Shown piece by piece: positions 63,978 to 64,000 of a stretch of DNA of 64,000 bases. How positions within the stretch are numbered: position 1 is the first letter of the stretch; every line of letters starts with the position of its first letter. The notes below the pieces were generated by a model. The model was not told where the DNA came from and made no database searches. It saw nothing but the letters and a program-made list of their open reading frames with translations. This DNA is from Winogradskyella echinorum (lineage in GTDB: Bacteria; Bacteroidota; Bacteroidia; Flavobacteriales; Flavobacteriaceae), in the NCBI RefSeq assembly GCF_014297365.1, contig NZ_JACOQD010000003.1, positions 265,468-329,467 of the forward strand, in the 5' to 3' direction. The translations under genes and the position numbers were made by a program.

Positions 63978-64000
63978 ATTTTATATAAACCACTTTATCC

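Overview
The window is chromosomal DNA of a member of the Bacteroidota, most likely the family Flavobacteriaceae. The evidence is strong AT-richness, A-rich leaders without Shine-Dalgarno sequences, promoters of the TTG / TAnnTTTG type, two proteins with type IX secretion (type B, CHU_C) sorting domains, a PorP/SprF protein, GSCFA, DUF4920 and DUF6268 family proteins, and a sigma-54 response regulator and a DnaJ in forms usual for this phylum. I cannot name the genus. No rRNA, CRISPR array, phage, transposase or integrase is visible. One tRNA (Glu, TTC) is present.

Layout. 1-6003 (-): a tightly packed six-gene run of ABC ATPase, ABC permease, MscS channel, DUF6268 protein, orphan NtrC-type regulator without a DNA-binding domain, and PPK2 polyphosphate kinase cut by the window edge. 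6237-7971 (-): grpE-dnaJ. 8107-12301: YceI lipoprotein, NTP pyrophosphohydrolase, ilvE, DUF4920 lipoprotein, CxxCH lipoprotein and mnmD. 12300-12460: four tandem hairpins of 42-43 bp period. 12596-15739: trpB, trpA, a small membrane protein, trmL and an EF-hand protein, closed by a strong terminator.

15.8-27.1 kb is the accessory part. It holds small secreted or membrane proteins of unknown function, including a 58-residue one, an acetolactate-decarboxylase-like lipoprotein, a serine hydrolase, RhlE, an AraC regulator with SRPBCC and SDR genes, an alpha/beta-hydrolase-fold protein and a uracil-DNA-glycosylase-fold protein. The most unusual non-coding structure is here. The hydrolase gene (25127-26197) lies between two attC-like imperfect inverted repeats ending in ACCGTTAAA. 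A decayed copy of the 3' end of the glycosylase-like gene sits on its other side. Its upstream region also shares a 35/41 + 18/21 nt block with the region upstream of the AraC gene.

27.1-47.5 kb is mostly housekeeping: yaaA, rluD, a PASTA protein, ddl, a four-helix-bundle (S23) protein, coaD, a HEAT-repeat protein, a GSCFA protein, alaS, an M23 peptidase, a MerR regulator, a LemA plus three-TPM-protein cluster, a large outer-membrane barrel, a lectin-containing T9SS type B protein, and der. 47.8-57.7 kb holds a LysM protein, then a surface module of a 1573-residue adhesin-like protein with 13 tandem repeats, PorP/SprF and an OmpA/PD40 protein. 57.7-64 kb: a membrane protein, era, rpsT directly behind tRNA-Glu, proS, a Trp/Ser/Arg-rich lipoprotein and an OmpP1/FadL-like barrel with a strong terminator.

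Functions follow from recognisable motifs read in the translated sequence. No alignment or database search was run.
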